DNA of 64,000 nt from Undibacter mobilis (GTDB lineage Bacteria > Pseudomonadota > Alphaproteobacteria > Rhizobiales > Xanthobacteraceae): positions 1-64,000 of the forward strand of contig NZ_QRGO01000003.1 in assembly GCF_003367195.1 (NCBI RefSeq), read 5' to 3'. The position numbers and the translations under genes are program-made. Below are positions 27,094 through 36,186 of this stretch, piece after piece; position 1 is the first letter of the stretch; the number at the start of each line of letters is the position of its first letter. The notes beneath the pieces are model-generated. The model saw only the letters and a program-made list of their open reading frames with translations. It searched no databases and was not told the origin of the DNA.

Positions 27094-27126
27094 GCCGGGG
27101 CCGTTGCGCATTCGGAGTATGTAAAG

Positions 27127-27174
27127 GTCCCGGTTCTACAGCGCGACACTGGCGTGCCGCGCCGCGCCCGGGAC
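27127..27174. repeat. Short dispersed palindromic repeat candidate
   Basis: GTCCCGG (27127-27133) and CCGGGAC (27168-27174) flank a GC-rich core (CAGCGCGACACTGGCGTGCCGCGCCGCG). The layout resembles the short intergenic GTCCCGG...CCGGGAC elements common in Bradyrhizobium-like genomes. It sits between two convergent genes and could also terminate transcription: a run of A follows on the plus strand, but no T run lies on the expected minus-strand side. Confidence 0.45.
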
Positions 27175-27181
27175 AAAAAAG

Positions 27182-28534
27182 CTACCTTCTCGTCCTCGCG
27201 TCCGCTTCCTTCGCCAATGCGACGAGTTTGTCCGCCACCTTCACGGGATAATCATTGCCTGGCTGCAATTGCCTGAGCGGTTCGGGCAGGCGAGCGAGGT
27301 CGCGTGCGGCGCGCTCGCGGATTTGCGCCAGCGTTGGCGCCGGCTTGATCCGCTCGCCGCCGCGCATGACTTGCTCGATCAGCGGTTCGCCGGCCTGCGG
27401 ATCGCCTTCGACCGACAGCGCGTCGCCGCTCATGCGGCCGTCGGCCCCGTAGGAGCGCCAGACCTGCTTACGGCCCGGCCAGGTCTGCTTGCCCTCCGAT
27501 AACTTGCGCTTCGGCGTGCCTTTGTATTCCTGCAGCTTGTAGGCGCAATCGAGCGACGGCGCATCGATCGAGGCGTCGAGGTTGACGCCGATGCCGAAGC
27601 CGTCAATCGGCGCGCGTTCCGTCATCATCCCTTGCAGCACATCCTCATTGATGCCGCCGCTGACGAGAATGATGACGTCCTTGAGCCCGCCGGCGTTGAG
27701 AATGCCGCGCACCTTGCGGGCCGAGGCGATGAGATCGCCGGAGTCGATACGCACGCCGCGGATAACGATGCCATCGGCCTTCAGCCGTGCCGAAAGCTCC
27801 ACGACTTTGCGCGCGCCGGCCTCAGTGTCGTAGGTGTCGATCAGGAAGATGACATCGTTCGGCCGCGCCCGCGCGAAGGTCTCGAACGCCGTCAGTTCGT
27901 CGTCATGCACCTGGATGTAGGAATGCGCCATGGTGCCCATCACCGGGATGCCATAACGCTGGCCGGCCACCACATTGGCGGCACCGGAAAAGCCGGCGAT
28001 GTAACTGGCGCGCGCCGAATAGAGCCCGGCCTCGGCGCCGTGCGCCGTACGCAGCCCGAAATCGGAGAGAATCTTGCCCGGCGCCGCCAGCACCATGCGC
28101 GCCGCCTTGGAGGCGATCAGCGTCTGGAAATGCAGGATGTTGATGAGCCGCGATTCAACGAGCTGCGCCTGCGGCAAGGGCGCGGTGATGCGGATCAGCG
28201 GCTCATTGGGGAAGCACACCGAGCCTTCGGGAATAGCGTGGACGTCGCCGGTAAAGCGGAAGTCTTTCAGATAGGCGAGGAAGTTGTCACGGAAGCGCCC
28301 GGTGCTCTTGAGCCAGTCGATTTCCTCGGACGTGAAGCGCAGCGTTTCGATGTAATCGAGCGCGTCCTCAAGCCCCGCCGCGAGCAGAAAGCCGCGCCGC
28401 GCCGGCAGGCGCCGCACGAAGAATTCGAACACCGCTTCGCCGGTCTCACCCTTGTCCAGGTAGGCCTGGACCATGTTGAGTTCATAAAGGTCGGTGGTCA
28501 GCGCGCTGACTGGCGGCGTAGTGGGGGTGGGCAT
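27182..28534 (-). CDS. pncB: Nicotinate phosphoribosyltransferase
   Basis: 450 residues from ATG 28534. The frame extends 34 codons further, but homology begins with P-P-V-S-A-L-T-T-D-L-Y-E-L-N-M, the family's typical start. It makes nicotinate mononucleotide from nicotinate and PRPP in NAD salvage. Features include F-E-F-F-V-R-R-L-P, the G-T-M-A-H-S-Y segment with the active-site His region, the L-I-D-T-Y-D-T motif and G-V-R-I-D-S-G-D. Single gene on the minus strand. Confidence 0.95.
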   Translation of the reverse strand: MPTPTTPPVSALTTDLYELNMVQAYLDKGETGEAVFEFFVRRLPARRGFLLAAGLEDALDYIETLRFTSEEIDWLKSTGRFRDNFLAYLKDFRFTGDVHAIPEGSVCFPNEPLIRITAPLPQAQLVESRLINILHFQTLIASKAARMVLAAPGKILSDFGLRTAHGAEAGLYSARASYIAGFSGAANVVAGQRYGIPVMGTMAHSYIQVHDDELTAFETFARARPNDVIFLIDTYDTEAGARKVVELSARLKADGIVIRGVRIDSGDLIASARKVRGILNAGGLKDVIILVSGGINEDVLQGMMTERAPIDGFGIGVNLDASIDAPSLDCAYKLQEYKGTPKRKLSEGKQTWPGRKQVWRSYGADGRMSGDALSVEGDPQAGEPLIEQVMRGGERIKPAPTLAQIRERAARDLARLPEPLRQLQPGNDYPVKVADKLVALAKEADARTRR

Positions 28535-28705
28535 GTGCGTGGGAGCCAAATTTGTTGAACGGCGCTGGACGTATGCACGATAATTGCCGTTCGGGCGAGC
28601 ATAGGGATCGCGGCGACAGATGATCGCCCACGGCAAAAATCAGCGGCCACACCTTGACGTGCCGCTTCATGACGAAATCGCAAGATATTGATTTTGTTTA
28701 GAAAA

Positions 28706-28780
28706 TGGCTCCCGAGGCTGGGATCGAACCAGCGACCATTCGATTAACAGTCGAATGCTCTACCGCTGAGCTACTCGGGA
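28706..28780 (-). tRNA. tRNA-Asn (anticodon GTT)
   Basis: Minus-strand cloverleaf from 28780 to 28706. Acceptor TCCCGAG/CTCGGGA pairs 28774-28780 with 28710-28716, the D arm is GCTC...GAGC, the anticodon loop is CTGTTAA, and the T loop is TTCGATC. CCA is encoded (TGG at 28706-28708 on the plus strand). Confidence 0.96.
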
Positions 28781-28862
28781 ACAGGGCGTTTCCGCCTGAC
28801 AGGGTGGGGCTATAACAAAGCCGTCCTGATTTGCAAGCCGGAACAAGGGCCGGCTGTGAAGT

Positions 28863-28936
28863 TGGAGGCCTCGCCCGGAATCGAACCGGGGTGCAAGGAT
28901 TTGCAGTCCTCTGCGTAACCACTCCGCCACGAGGCC
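28863..28936 (-). tRNA. tRNA-Cys (anticodon GCA)
   Basis: Minus-strand cloverleaf from 28936 to 28863. Acceptor GGCCTCG/CGAGGCC pairs 28930-28936 with 28867-28873, the anticodon loop is CTGCAAA, the T loop is TTCGAAT, and discriminator base T and encoded CCA (TGG at 28863-28865) are present. It is 82 bases upstream of tRNA-Asn in the same direction, so the two are probably co-transcribed. Confidence 0.96.
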
Positions 28937-29129
28937 ATCCGGAGGCGCAGGCCGGTACGGCCGGCATCTCCGAAGGCCCGAGCCTATACAGGACGATAAC
29001 GCGGTCGACAACGGCTGGATGACAGTCTTCGTCGGCTTGCCTTTTGATCTGCCGTGCCGCACAAAAGCCGCGCGTTTTGGCCCCTGCGCTGTCCCTTGCG
29101 CTTCGAAGGGCCGAGCATCGAGGTTTGCG

Positions 29130-29774
29130 ATGACCGATTTTGCCAGTGCGCGCCGTCACATGGTTGATGGCCAGATTCGCCCTGCCGATGTCACCGATCT
29201 GCGCATCACCACGGCGATGCTCGAGGTGCCGCGTGAGGCCTTCGTGCCGGAGAAGGCGCTGGCTTATCTGGATCTCGATCTCAATCTCGGCGTGGCCAGG
29301 CGCTGCCTGATGAAGCCGATGGTGCTGGCCAAGCTCATCCAGGCCCTTGAGATCGAAGCGACCGACAAGGTTCTCATCGTTGGCGCCGCCACCGGCTATT
29401 CCGCTGCGATTCTGGCGCGCATGGCCGGCGAGGTGGTGGCGCTGGAGCAGGAAGAAGGGCTCGCGCGTAGCGCCTCGGCCGCGCTGACCGGCACCACCAA
29501 TGTGAAAGTCGTCACCGGACCGCTGTCGTCAGGCTATGCCAGCGCGGCGCCTTACGATGCCATGCTGGTCGAAGGCGCTGTCGAAGAACTTCCCGACGCC
29601 CTGCGCGCGCAGCTCAAGGATGGCGGCCGACTCGTTTGCGTCATGGGAGCCGCGCCTGGCGGTTCCGCCATGGCGTTTCGCCGCAGCGGGGCGGAACTGG
29701 GAGGCCGGCGGATTTTCGACGCCAGTGCCGCCATGCTGCCTGGTTTTGCCAAGGCGGCCGAATTCGCCTTTTAA
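29130..29774 (+). CDS. Pcm-like (PIMT family) methyltransferase with degenerate active-site motif
   Basis: 214 residues from ATG 29130 (GAGG seven to nine bases before); the longer upstream frame overlaps the tRNA-Cys flank and lacks homology. The Rossmann SAM motif reads V-L-I-V-G-A-A-T-G-Y-S (81-91), followed by an acidic E106 for the ribose. The N-terminal P-R-E-A-F-V-P is as in L-isoaspartyl methyltransferases, but the family active-site motif I-G-x-G-Q-T-I-S-x-P is replaced by residues 52-64 (N-L-G-V-A-R-R-C-L-M-K-P-M). Repair of isoaspartate is therefore doubtful. It lies just before a tolC-type gene, a frequent arrangement in alphaproteobacteria. Confidence 0.82.
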   Translation: MTDFASARRHMVDGQIRPADVTDLRITTAMLEVPREAFVPEKALAYLDLDLNLGVARRCLMKPMVLAKLIQALEIEATDKVLIVGAATGYSAAILARMAGEVVALEQEEGLARSASAALTGTTNVKVVTGPLSSGYASAAPYDAMLVEGAVEELPDALRAQLKDGGRLVCVMGAAPGGSAMAFRRSGAELGGRRIFDASAAMLPGFAKAAEFAF

Positions 29775-29810
29775 TTCCAAGCCACTACAGAAGCGTGGCG
29801 AAAATGCCCC

Positions 29811-29853
29811 AACCCCCGGCATTCTGACAGGGTATCTCGGTCCGGGGGTTTTC
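29811..29853 (+). terminator. Terminator candidate after the Pcm-like gene
   Basis: Nine-bp stem AACCCCCGG (29811-29819) and CCGGGGGTT (29842-29850), with a 22-base loop and a short T stretch (four T in total) at the end. It lies 37 bases after the stop codon. The loop is long, so strength is uncertain. Confidence 0.55.
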
Positions 29854-30007
29854 ACTGATTGCTGCAGTGCCTATTGTCTGCCGAACTGGCCTAAGGCACT
29901 GGGGACAAATCGTTTCAGGGCAGTCAAAGTGGCAGGCAAGGCGGCCTGAATCGGGCAAGAATTGCGCCCGCTGGCGGGACGCCCTCTGGTAGAATTTGGG
30001 TTCGGTA

Positions 30008-31429
30008 ATGCGCGATCATTTTTTGGTTCGTTGGTCTGCCGGCTTGGCAGCGGGCGTGGCGCTGGCTGTATTGCCTGCGACGGGTCAGATGGCTTTTGCC
30101 GACACGCTCGAAGCAGCGTTGGCCCACACCTATGTCAATAACCCGACGCTGAACTCACAGCGCGCTTTGGTCCGTGCCACCGACGAAAACGTCCCGCAGG
30201 CGCTTTCCGGCTATCGTCCGCGCGTGTCGATCACCGCGACCGGCGGCGAGCAATCGTCCTCCTCGACGACCAAGGTGACGTCGACCAATCCGGCCACCTA
30301 TTCGACGCTGAGCGGCTACAACTCGCCGGTCTCGGTGGGCGCCACGATCACGCAAACGCTGTTTAACGGCTTCCAGACCGCCAACCGCACGCGGCAGGCC
30401 GAAGCCCAGGTGCTGGCGGCGCGCGAGAGCCTGCGCTCGACCGAGCAGAGCACGCTGCTCAGCGGCGTCACCGCCTACATGAATTTGCTGCGCGACACCG
30501 CCATTCTCGACTTGCAGCGCCGCAACGTCGAAGTGCTGCAGGAGCAACTGCGGCAGACGCGCGACCGTTTCAATGTCGGCGAAGTCACGCGCACCGACGT
30601 CGCGCAATCGGAATCGAGTCTCGCCGCCGGCCGCTCGGCGGTGTTGACCGCTGAATCGAACTACAAGACCTCGGTTGCCGTCTATCGTCAGGTGATTGGC
30701 ATCGACCCGGGCAAGCTGGCGGCGGCATCGCCGGTTGATCGCTATTCGCCGACGACCCTTGCCACCGCGATTTCGACCGGCAGCGCCGTTCATCCGTCGA
30801 TCACGGCGGCGCAGTACAACATCGACACCGCGCTGCAGGCCGTGAAGGTTGCCGAAGGCGCGCTCTATCCGACCGTTTCGGTGCAGGGCAACTTCACAAA
30901 GAACTATCTGTCCAGCCAGTCGCTGACGACGATGGAAGCCTATAACGCCTCGGTGCTCGGCACGCTGAGCATCCCGGTCTACCAGGGCGGCTCGGAATAC
31001 TCGCTCATCCGCCAGGCCAAGGAGACGCTGGGCCAGCGCCGCATCGACATGGACACCGCGCGTGAGCAGGTGCGCCAGAGTGTCGTGCAGTCCTGGGGCC
31101 AGCTCGAAGCGGCCAAGGGCAATATCGAAGCGACGACGGCGCAGGTTCAGTCGTCGGAAATCGCTCTCAACGGCGTGCGCGAGGAAGCACGCGTCGGCCA
31201 GCGCACCACGCTCGACGTCTTGAACGCTCAGCAGGCTCTGGTGAATGCGCGTGTGTCGCTCGTCTCGGCGCAGCGCGATCGTGTGGTCGCCTCGTACACC
31301 TTGCTTGCGGCGGTAGGGCGCTTGTCGGCCCAGGTGCTTGGCCTGCGGGCGCCAACCTATAATCCGAAGGTCCACTACGAGCAGGTTCGCGACAGTTGGG
31401 CCGGCGTGCGCACGCCCGACGGCCGCTAA
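30008..31429 (+). CDS. tolC: TolC-family outer-membrane efflux protein
   Basis: 473 residues from ATG 30008 (a TTG four codons earlier is possible). The Sec signal peptide ends M-A-F-A-D. The mature part begins T-L-E-A-A-L-A-H-T-Y-x-N-N-P-T-L, the TolC/OprM signature, and has the two repeated helical-hairpin halves (T-R-D-R-F-x-V-G-E-V-T-R-T-D-V-A-Q near 178-196; V-G-Q-R-T-T-L-D-V-L-N-A-Q-Q near 388-402). It forms the outer-membrane tunnel for type I secretion and RND pumps. The RND adaptor and pump at 41.9-46.3 kb lack their own outer-membrane gene and may use it. Confidence 0.93.
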   Translation: MRDHFLVRWSAGLAAGVALAVLPATGQMAFADTLEAALAHTYVNNPTLNSQRALVRATDENVPQALSGYRPRVSITATGGEQSSSSTTKVTSTNPATYSTLSGYNSPVSVGATITQTLFNGFQTANRTRQAEAQVLAARESLRSTEQSTLLSGVTAYMNLLRDTAILDLQRRNVEVLQEQLRQTRDRFNVGEVTRTDVAQSESSLAAGRSAVLTAESNYKTSVAVYRQVIGIDPGKLAAASPVDRYSPTTLATAISTGSAVHPSITAAQYNIDTALQAVKVAEGALYPTVSVQGNFTKNYLSSQSLTTMEAYNASVLGTLSIPVYQGGSEYSLIRQAKETLGQRRIDMDTAREQVRQSVVQSWGQLEAAKGNIEATTAQVQSSEIALNGVREEARVGQRTTLDVLNAQQALVNARVSLVSAQRDRVVASYTLLAAVGRLSAQVLGLRAPTYNPKVHYEQVRDSWAGVRTPDGR

Positions 31430-31627
31430 GCCCTCTTCGTGGGAACAGTGCGGCCCACGAGCGGGGCCGTGTCCACAGATCATTGACCCACCGGTCTTTT
31501 CCGGCTGCCTCGTCAAGCCCCCGTGTCGTATAACTATGAAGTATGCCGATTCGCCGTCGCCATTGTGCAGGCGTCATTGGGTATCGGCAGCGTGTCGTCT
31601 GTGGGTGACGGCGTTCGGGGATAGCGA

Positions 31628-32308
31628 ATGAATCAACCGGCCAAGGCCCAAGAGCCTTCAATGGAGGAAATCCTCGCCTCCATCCGGCGTATCATTGCCG
31701 ATGAAGACACCGGCAAGGCCAAGCCGGCCGCCGCTGCGCCTGCGCCGCCCAAGCCGGCGCCGGTTCCGCCGCCGGTCGCCGCCAAGCCGGTCGCGCCGCC
31801 GCCAGCACCACCGCCGCCGCGACCGCCCGAGGCCGTCAACAAGCAGGCTGATATTGACGCCATGCTGGCGAGCGTGGACGTGGCGCCCGTCGCTGCTCCG
31901 CCGCCGCCGAAGCCGGTCGCGCCGCCGGCCAGCGATGTTCTCGATCTCACCGAAGCGATGACCGCGGCACCGCCGGCGCAGAGTTTCCGCACCATCGATG
32001 CTGCATCCGATGTGGTGTTTGCCGAAGGCACATCCGAGCCGCCGCCGGAACCGGTATTTTCACCGCCGCCGGCGTCGCCGCCTATGCTCGATCGCGGTCT
32101 GATGTCGAACGCGACGCGGTCGGCTGTCGATCACGCCTTCAGCTCGCTCGCCAACACCGTGCTCGGCAACAACGCGCGCACGCTCGAAGATCTGGTCAAG
32201 GAAATGTTGCGGCCCATGCTCAAGAGCTGGATCGACGACAACCTGCCGGGTCTCGTCGAGCGCATTGTGCGCGCCGAGATCGAGCGCGTCTCGCGTGGCG
32301 GTCGGTAG
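31628..32308 (+). CDS. PopZ-type pole-organising protein (DUF2497)
   Basis: 226 residues in three parts: an N-terminal helix with the family signature S-M-E-E-I-L-A-S-I-R-R-I-I-A-D (11-25), a long Pro/Ala-rich disordered middle (about 30-155) and a C-terminal helical block L-E-D-L-V-K-E-M-L-R-P-M-L-K-x-W-L/I-D-x-N-L-P-x-L-V-E. This is the layout of Caulobacter PopZ, which self-assembles at cell poles and anchors ParB and signalling proteins; the N-terminal helix binds clients and the C-terminal helices oligomerise. It lies upstream of valS, as in most relatives. Confidence 0.9.
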   Translation: MNQPAKAQEPSMEEILASIRRIIADEDTGKAKPAAAAPAPPKPAPVPPPVAAKPVAPPPAPPPPRPPEAVNKQADIDAMLASVDVAPVAAPPPPKPVAPPASDVLDLTEAMTAAPPAQSFRTIDAASDVVFAEGTSEPPPEPVFSPPPASPPMLDRGLMSNATRSAVDHAFSSLANTVLGNNARTLEDLVKEMLRPMLKSWIDDNLPGLVERIVRAEIERVSRGGR

Positions 32309-32568
32309 CCCGCTAGACGCCCGCCACAGCGCGGCGCGTCAAATGCCGCGCCATCCATGATCTCAATGCCAGCAGCATCGCCGCCGCGACGACAAAGTCA
32401 GCCGTAGTGAAGCGATCATAAAATCAGCTTGAAAGCAGTGCCCCGGGCTGCGGCCCGGCCGGCGGAGCAAGCGGGGAATGCTCGTTCAAAGTTGACACCC
32501 GGCAGTGTGGCAGGCTTTGTAGCCGCCCAATCGCATCGCATGAAACGAATTCCGGCCCCCAAAAACGC
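32309..32568 (+). other. Intergenic region between popZ-like gene and valS
   Basis: 260 bases. A small hairpin CCGGGC/GCCCGG near 32442-32457 has no T run. I see no T-box-like leader or clear promoter; the valS start lacks a strong ribosome binding site. Confidence 0.4.
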
Positions 32569-35313
32569 ATGATCGACAAGACTTATCAGCCGTCCGAAGT
32601 CGAAGGCCGCATTTCGCAGGCCTGGGAACAGGCGCAGGCCTTCAAGGCCGGCCGTCCGGAGCGCTCCGGCGCCGAGACCTACGCCATCGTCATCCCGCCG
32701 CCGAACGTGACCGGCTCGCTGCACATGGGCCACGCGCTCAACAACACGCTGCAGGACGTGCTGTGCCGGTTCGAGCGCATGCGCGGCAAGGACGTGCTGT
32801 GGCAGCCGGGCACCGACCATGCCGGTATTGCGACGCAGATGGTGGTCGAACGCCAGATGATGGAGCGGCAGGAGCCGTCGCGCCGCGATATCGGCCGCGA
32901 CAAGTTTCTGGAGAAGGTCTGGGCGTGGAAGGCCGAGAGCGGCGGCACCATCGTCAATCAGCTCAAGCGCCTTGGCGCGTCGTGCGACTGGTCGCGCGAG
33001 CGCTTCACCATGGACGAGGGTCTCTCCAAGGCCGTTACCAAGGTTTTCGTTCAGCTCTACAACGAGAAGCTGATCTACAAGGACAAGCGGCTGGTCAACT
33101 GGGACCCGAAGCTGCTCACCGCGATTTCCGATCTGGAAGTCGTGCCGGTCGAGACCAAGGGCTCGCTCTGGCATTTGCGCTATCCGTTCGAAGGCAAGAC
33201 CTTCAATCCTGAAGACAAGTCGACCTACATCGTCGTCGCCACGACGCGGCCGGAGACGATGCTGGGCGATAGCGGCGTTGCCGTGCATCCGGACGACGAG
33301 CGCTACAAGGCGCTGGTCGGAAAGAACGTCATGCTCCCGCTGGTCGGCCGCAAAATTCCGATCGTCGCCGACGAATATTCCGACCCGGAGAAGGGCTCGG
33401 GCGCGGTGAAGATCACGCCGGCGCACGACTTCAACGACTTCGAGGTCGGCAAGCGTAACAATCTGGCGCAGATCAATATCTTCAGCGTTGAGGCGAAGCT
33501 GGCGCTGAAGGACAATGAAGCCTTCATGGCTGGCGTGCCGGCCTCCGCCGATCTCGACGAAACGCTGGCGATGCACGGCACCGATCGTTTTGTCGCGCGC
33601 AAGCAGCTTGTGGCGCGCCTTGAAGAGAAGGGCCTTATCGAGAAGATTGAGCCGCATGGTCTTGCGGTGCCGCACGGCGACCGCTCGAACGTTGTCATCG
33701 AGCCGTTTCTGACCGACCAGTGGTACGTTAACGCCCAAGAACTGGCGAAGCCGGCGATCGCCGCGGTGCGCGATGGCCGCACCACCTTCGTGCCGAAGAA
33801 CTGGGAAGCGACCTATTTCAACTGGATGGAAAACATCCAGCCCTGGTGCGTGTCGCGCCAGCTCTGGTGGGGCCATCAGATCCCGGCTTGGTATGGGCCG
33901 GACGGCAAGGAATTCGTTGCGGAGAGCGAAGCCGAGGCGCAGTCGCAGGCCGACAAGCACTACGGCGCCAAGACCACGCTCAAACGCGACGAAGACGTCC
34001 TCGACACCTGGTTCTCTTCCGCGCTGTGGCCGTTCTCGACGCTCGGCTGGCCGGAGGAAACGCGCGAACTCAATCGCTTCTATCCGACCAATACGCTGGT
34101 CACCGGCTTTGACATCATCTTCTTCTGGGTCGCCCGCATGATGATGATGGGCCTGCACTTCATGAAGGATGAGAAGGGGCAGCCCGAAATCCCGTTCAAG
34201 GATATCTACATCCATCGCCTGGTGCGCGACGCCTCCGGCGCCAAGATGTCGAAGTCCAAGGGCAATGTCGTCGATCCGCTTGGCATTATTGATGAGTTCG
34301 GCGCCGACGCGCTGCGCTTTACGTTGATGCGCAACGTCGCGCCGTCGCACGATATCCGTCTCGGCCCGCAGGACGTCGAGAACAACCGCAACTTCGCAAC
34401 CAAGCTGTGGAATGCAGCGCGTTTCGTCGAATTCAACGGGGCGGCGCGCGTCGCCGGCTTCGATCCGAAGTCCGCAAAAGAAGTGCTCAACCGCTGGATC
34501 GCACACGAGACGCAGAAAGCGCTGGCCGAGGTCACTGCTGCACTTGGCGAATACAAGTTCGCCGAAGCGGCCGGCGCGGCCTATCGCTTTGTCTGGAATG
34601 TGTACTGCGACTGGTATGTCGAGCTGTCGAAGCCGCTGCTGACCGGGCCGGACGGCGCGGCCAAGGACGAGACCCGCGCCATGGCGGCCTGGGCGCTCGA
34701 TGAAATCATCAAGATGCTGCATCCGTTCATGCCCTTCATCACCGAAGAGCTGTGGCGGGTCACGGCCGAGCAGGGGCCGCAACGCGAGGCGCTGCTGGCG
34801 TTGACGCCGTGGTCGAAACTGGAAGGTCTCACCGACGACAAGGCAGAAGCCGAAATCGGCTGGGTCATCGACCTCATCACCGCGATCCGGTCGATCCGCG
34901 CCGAGATGAACATCAACGTCAATATTCCGCTGGTGCTCGCGGGGGTGTCCGCCGAGATCAGCGCGCGCGCGGATCGGTGGGCCGAGTTCATCAAGCGGCT
35001 CGCCCGCGTGTCGGACATGTCGGCGGCGGCAACCCCGCCGCAGGGTTCGGCGCAACTCGTGGTGCGCGGCGATCTGGTGGCGCTGCCGCTGGTGGGCGTC
35101 ATCGACATTGCCGCCGAGCGCGCGCGCCTCGCCAAGGAAATGAAGAAGGCCGAGGACGACATCGACCGCGTCGAGAAGAAGCTCGGCAATCCGAAATTCG
35201 TCGAGCGTGCCGAGCCCGAGGTGGTCGACGAGGAAAGGGCCAAGCGCGAGGAAGCGGTTGCCCGCAAGGCCAAGATCGCCGAGGCGATCGAGCGGCTCAA
35301 GGGCGCGGCGTAG
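32569..35313 (+). CDS. valS: Valyl-tRNA synthetase
   Basis: 914 residues, class Ia synthetase. The HIGH motif is H-M-G-H-A (about 48-52, after P-P-P-N-V-T-G-S-L) and K-M-S-K-S begins at K559. Between them lies the CP1 editing domain with T-T-R-P-E-T-M-L-G-D; the C-terminal coiled-coil tRNA arm (about 845-914) is Lys/Glu/Arg-rich. It charges tRNA(Val) and edits Thr. Start ATG 32569 gives the usual M-I-D-K-T-Y-Q-P. It converges with the DNA glycosylase gene, three bases apart. Confidence 0.97.
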   Translation: MIDKTYQPSEVEGRISQAWEQAQAFKAGRPERSGAETYAIVIPPPNVTGSLHMGHALNNTLQDVLCRFERMRGKDVLWQPGTDHAGIATQMVVERQMMERQEPSRRDIGRDKFLEKVWAWKAESGGTIVNQLKRLGASCDWSRERFTMDEGLSKAVTKVFVQLYNEKLIYKDKRLVNWDPKLLTAISDLEVVPVETKGSLWHLRYPFEGKTFNPEDKSTYIVVATTRPETMLGDSGVAVHPDDERYKALVGKNVMLPLVGRKIPIVADEYSDPEKGSGAVKITPAHDFNDFEVGKRNNLAQINIFSVEAKLALKDNEAFMAGVPASADLDETLAMHGTDRFVARKQLVARLEEKGLIEKIEPHGLAVPHGDRSNVVIEPFLTDQWYVNAQELAKPAIAAVRDGRTTFVPKNWEATYFNWMENIQPWCVSRQLWWGHQIPAWYGPDGKEFVAESEAEAQSQADKHYGAKTTLKRDEDVLDTWFSSALWPFSTLGWPEETRELNRFYPTNTLVTGFDIIFFWVARMMMMGLHFMKDEKGQPEIPFKDIYIHRLVRDASGAKMSKSKGNVVDPLGIIDEFGADALRFTLMRNVAPSHDIRLGPQDVENNRNFATKLWNAARFVEFNGAARVAGFDPKSAKEVLNRWIAHETQKALAEVTAALGEYKFAEAAGAAYRFVWNVYCDWYVELSKPLLTGPDGAAKDETRAMAAWALDEIIKMLHPFMPFITEELWRVTAEQGPQREALLALTPWSKLEGLTDDKAEAEIGWVIDLITAIRSIRAEMNINVNIPLVLAGVSAEISARADRWAEFIKRLARVSDMSAAATPPQGSAQLVVRGDLVALPLVGVIDIAAERARLAKEMKKAEDDIDRVEKKLGNPKFVERAEPEVVDEERAKREEAVARKAKIAEAIERLKGAA

Positions 35314-35316
35314 CCA

Positions 35317-35883
35317 TCACCGGAACGGTTTGCTCAGGAAGCGCGAGCCCTTGAGCCCATAGCGCCAGGGGTATTCGACCGCCTTGGTGATGCCGATGCG
35401 GGGGCCGGTGACGATCTCCGGCGTGGCAGGCCGCGCCCGCAGCTCGAACGGCGGCCGGTCGAGCGGCAGGCCGTTGTGCTTGATGGAGACGCCCATCGCC
35501 TCGCACAGCTTGCCCGGCCCGGAGCACAGGTCGGAGGCCTCGGGCAGCTTCCGCCTCCTGCGCATGGCGGCCAGCCCGTCGGTGGGTTCGATCGCCCGGA
35601 TCAGGATGGCGCTGGCCGAGCCGGCGTCCTCGCAGACGAAGTTCAGGCACCAGTGGATGCCGTAGGACCGGTACACATAGGCAAAGCCCGGCGGCCCGAA
35701 CATCACGGCATTGCGCGGCGTCTGGCCCCGGTAGCTGTGTGCGGCCGGGTCGGTGTGGTGATAGGCCTCAACTTCGACGATGACCCCGCCGGCCCCGTTC
35801 ACCAAGAGCGTGGCGCCAATCAGCTCCGGGGCAACGTCGTGCACCGAGCGGTCGAAGAATTTGCGGGTCAGGCGAGGGGGCAT
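35317..35883 (-). CDS. 3-methyladenine DNA glycosylase (AAG/MPG family)
   Basis: 188 residues from ATG 35883; 21 codons of upstream frame lack homology. Family motifs are L-T-R-x-F-F, V-E-V-E-A-Y (catalytic Glu of the E-x-E-A-Y segment), [14 protein letters not shown], [21 protein letters not shown] and L-C-S-G-P-G-K-L. It flips and removes alkylated purines such as 3-methyladenine and hypoxanthine in base excision repair. Length fits the family (180-210). Confidence 0.94.
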   Translation of the reverse strand: MPPRLTRKFFDRSVHDVAPELIGATLLVNGAGGVIVEVEAYHHTDPAAHSYRGQTPRNAVMFGPPGFAYVYRSYGIHWCLNFVCEDAGSASAILIRAIEPTDGLAAMRRRRKLPEASDLCSGPGKLCEAMGVSIKHNGLPLDRPPFELRARPATPEIVTGPRIGITKAVEYPWRYGLKGSRFLSKPFR

Positions 35884-36186
35884 TCGTCTCTCATGCCGGC
35901 GGGTGGTGGCAGTTTCTGTGTCCAGCCTGCAACACTTAAGAAACAATCAAGCTCTGCCGGCCAATGATGGCTGGCCACGCCGCGATTTGGCCATACCCTT
36001 CAATCACATCGAAGGCCTCCAAGTTACGGCGCAAACCGTTGCGGGAGTTCTGGATTTCCACCCCGCCGGGTGTCCCGTTTTGGGGCCGCCGGGATCGGAA
36101 TCGAAGGGCCTTCGCGTGAAGTGTCGACAAAGCCTGCCCGGACGTAACCGGCGGCGCTGAAATGGGGCGGGGGCCCGAAAAGTACT
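35884..36186. other. Divergent intergenic region between the DNA glycosylase gene and ilvD
   Basis: About 300 bases. A short dyad GGCCA/TGGCC lies near 35960-35978. I looked for a leader peptide rich in Ile, Leu or Val codons that would signal ilv attenuation and found none. No clear promoter box pair or terminator is visible. Confidence 0.4.

Noticed and set aside
32416..35055. 879-residue open frame on the minus strand
   Set aside because: It is a shadow of valS: the plus strand carries all synthetase motifs, and the minus-strand product is Arg/His/Asp-rich without domains.
35970..36130. Possible leader peptide for ilvD attenuation
   Set aside because: The short frame has no run of Ile, Leu or Val codons and there is no terminator/antiterminator pair.
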